From Oscillospiraceae bacterium (lineage in GTDB: Bacteria; Bacillota; Clostridia; Oscillospirales; JAAYXM01), in NCBI GenBank assembly GCA_017435965.1, contig JAFSEA010000050.1, positions 1 through 41,039 of the forward strand: DNA of 41,039 nucleotides. The letters run 5' to 3'. This document shows, one piece after another, positions 40,219 to 41,039 of this stretch (position 1 is the first letter of the stretch; every line of letters begins with the position of its first letter). A program made the translations under genes and the position numbers. Below the pieces are notes generated by a model that saw only the letters and a list, made by a program, of their open reading frames with translations, was not told the DNA's origin and ran no database searches.

Positions 40219-41039
40219 TTACATTTTTGTGTTTTTTCTGTATTCTCTCGGGGAAATTCCATAAAAACGCTTGAAAACGTCTCCGAAATAATTTCCGCTT
40301 GTAAAGCCGCATTTTTCGGCGATTTTGCTTATGGGAATATCGCTGTCGGAAAGAAGTGATGCGGCGGCTTTGACTCTTACCTGTGTGAGGTACTCAACAA
40401 ATCCGAAACCGGTCAGTTTCTTGAATTGCTTGCAGAAATAGGCTTCTTCGAGATATGCCATCCGGGCGGCATCGTGGAGCGTTATGGGAGATGCAAAGTT
40501 TTCTGTTACGAAATGTGCCACGGTCTGGATTCGCTCGGCGTTTTTGTCGGGTGAAATTTCTTTCGGTGAACCGTATCTCATTGCGTAGACAATCAGCTCG
40601 TTGAGTTTGTTTGAAAGCATAAGAGGTGTGTAACGGTCAGAAAGTCCGCTTTCATATTCCATCTCTCCAAGCAACTCTTTGAACTTTTCGGCGTGGGGGC
40701 GAGAAAGCTGAATACATCCGCAACCGAGAAAATTTTCAAAGTTATCGTTTCCGGCAGAAATACGCACGGCATCTGTGAGCATATCGGGGAAGTATACAAC
40801 ATAGCGGTCATAGCCCGATTCGTTGTATGTAACGGTACGGTGCAGTTCGTTCTTTGGTATAACAATAATATCATTTGCCGAAACATCGTAAATCGTATCT
40901 TTTATAAAATAGCGACGTGCACCGGAAAGAAGAAAATATATCTCGTGGTTTTCGTGGGCGTGCATCTGGGGCATATCCTCGGGGGATTTGGTCTTTTTTC
41001 TGTCTATTGATATTTTTTTGGCATTGTGTCTGCTGAGCA
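40219..41039 (-). CDS. AraC-family transcriptional regulator (5' end beyond the window)
   Basis: The frame is open to the window edge: codons upstream of the first in-window ATG at 40974 read RHNAKKISIDRKKTKSPED and run straight into MPQMHAHENHEIYFLLSG, the usual start of the cupin sensing domain, so the true start lies outside. The C-terminal DNA-binding domain has ITLHDAARMAYLEEAYFCKQ and IPISKIAEKCGFTSGNYFGD, ending SPREYRKN. Third AraC regulator of the locus; it converges on the esterase/amidohydrolase run and probably belongs to the neighbouring unit on the - strand. Confidence 0.9.
   Translation of the reverse strand, partial: LSRHNAKKISIDRKKTKSPEDMPQMHAHENHEIYFLLSGARRYFIKDTIYDVSANDIIVIPKNELHRTVTYNESGYDRYVVYFPDMLTDAVRISAGNDNFENFLGCGCIQLSRPHAEKFKELLGEMEYESGLSDRYTPLMLSNKLNELIVYAMRYGSPKEISPDKNAERIQTVAHFVTENFASPITLHDAARMAYLEEAYFCKQFKKLTGFGFVEYLTQVRVKAAASLLSDSDIPISKIAEKCGFTSGNYFGDVFKRFYGISPREYRKNTKM

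Noticed and set aside
1-41039. CRISPR arrays, tRNA or rRNA genes, prophage or defence systems
   Set aside because: No regularly spaced repeats, no tRNA-like cloverleaf with CCA, no integrase or phage structural genes and no recognised defence genes were seen; only the IS relic marks mobility.

Overview
The window reads as chromosome of an anaerobic, low-to-moderate-GC Clostridia (Oscillospirales-like gut or rumen type; inferred from gene content, not proven). Pointers are a T-box leader, a ribosomal L20-type attenuator leader, ferredoxin-dependent indolepyruvate oxidoreductase, FemXAB-type cell-wall enzymes, an S-layer-homology (SLH) anchored giant protein, and Firmicutes-style Shine-Dalgarno sites (GGAGG) throughout.

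Left part (1-14.8 kb) is mostly core genome. A T-box leader (cut by the window edge) precedes an AMP-forming acyl/aryl-CoA ligase and iorA-iorB, which together could interconvert arylacetates and aromatic amino acids. Then come an AI-2E family membrane protein, a small protein with 12 cysteines in 68 residues, two tandem FemX-like transferases, an XRE regulator, a flavodoxin, rplM-rpsI with a structured leader, ttcA and tcdA tail to tail (two anticodon-loop tRNA modification enzymes), a probable 6S RNA directly upstream of tcdA, a DUF1292 protein, the infC-rpmI-rplT operon (infC starting at AUC), and a lactate/malate-dehydrogenase-family gene.

Right part (14.8-41 kb) is a carbohydrate-utilisation island with three AraC regulators. 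One arm (15.8-18.8 kb) encodes a metallo-beta-lactamase-fold hydrolase, an enolase-superfamily sugar-acid dehydratase, a cupin and an SDR dehydrogenase: a sugar-acid/uronate catabolic set. An SGNH hydrolase and an IS3-type relic follow. A divergent AraC/GH20 pair faces a long operon: an endonuclease/exonuclease/phosphatase-fold enzyme, a 2419-residue secreted SLH-anchored heparinase II/III-like protein, an orphan solute-binding lipoprotein, and a 902-residue secreted protein sharing the giant protein's N-terminal modules. After a terminator come a Gfo/Idh/MocA oxidoreductase, a histidine phosphatase, a GH3 glycosidase, an alpha/beta esterase and a truncated amidohydrolase. A partial AraC gene closes the window.

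Inferred working model: the surface lyase cleaves an acidic glycan, oligosaccharides are bound by the lipoprotein and imported by permeases not in this window, and the signal-less GH20, GH3, esterase, dehydratase and dehydrogenases finish degradation in the cytoplasm. The most unusual items are the paired giant/satellite secreted proteins with a strongly conserved first module, an in-frame palindromic repeat inside the SLH region, the T-box-controlled arylacetate module, the cysteine-rich small protein, the AUC start of infC, and the palindrome that gives TtcA and TcdA the same four C-terminal residues.
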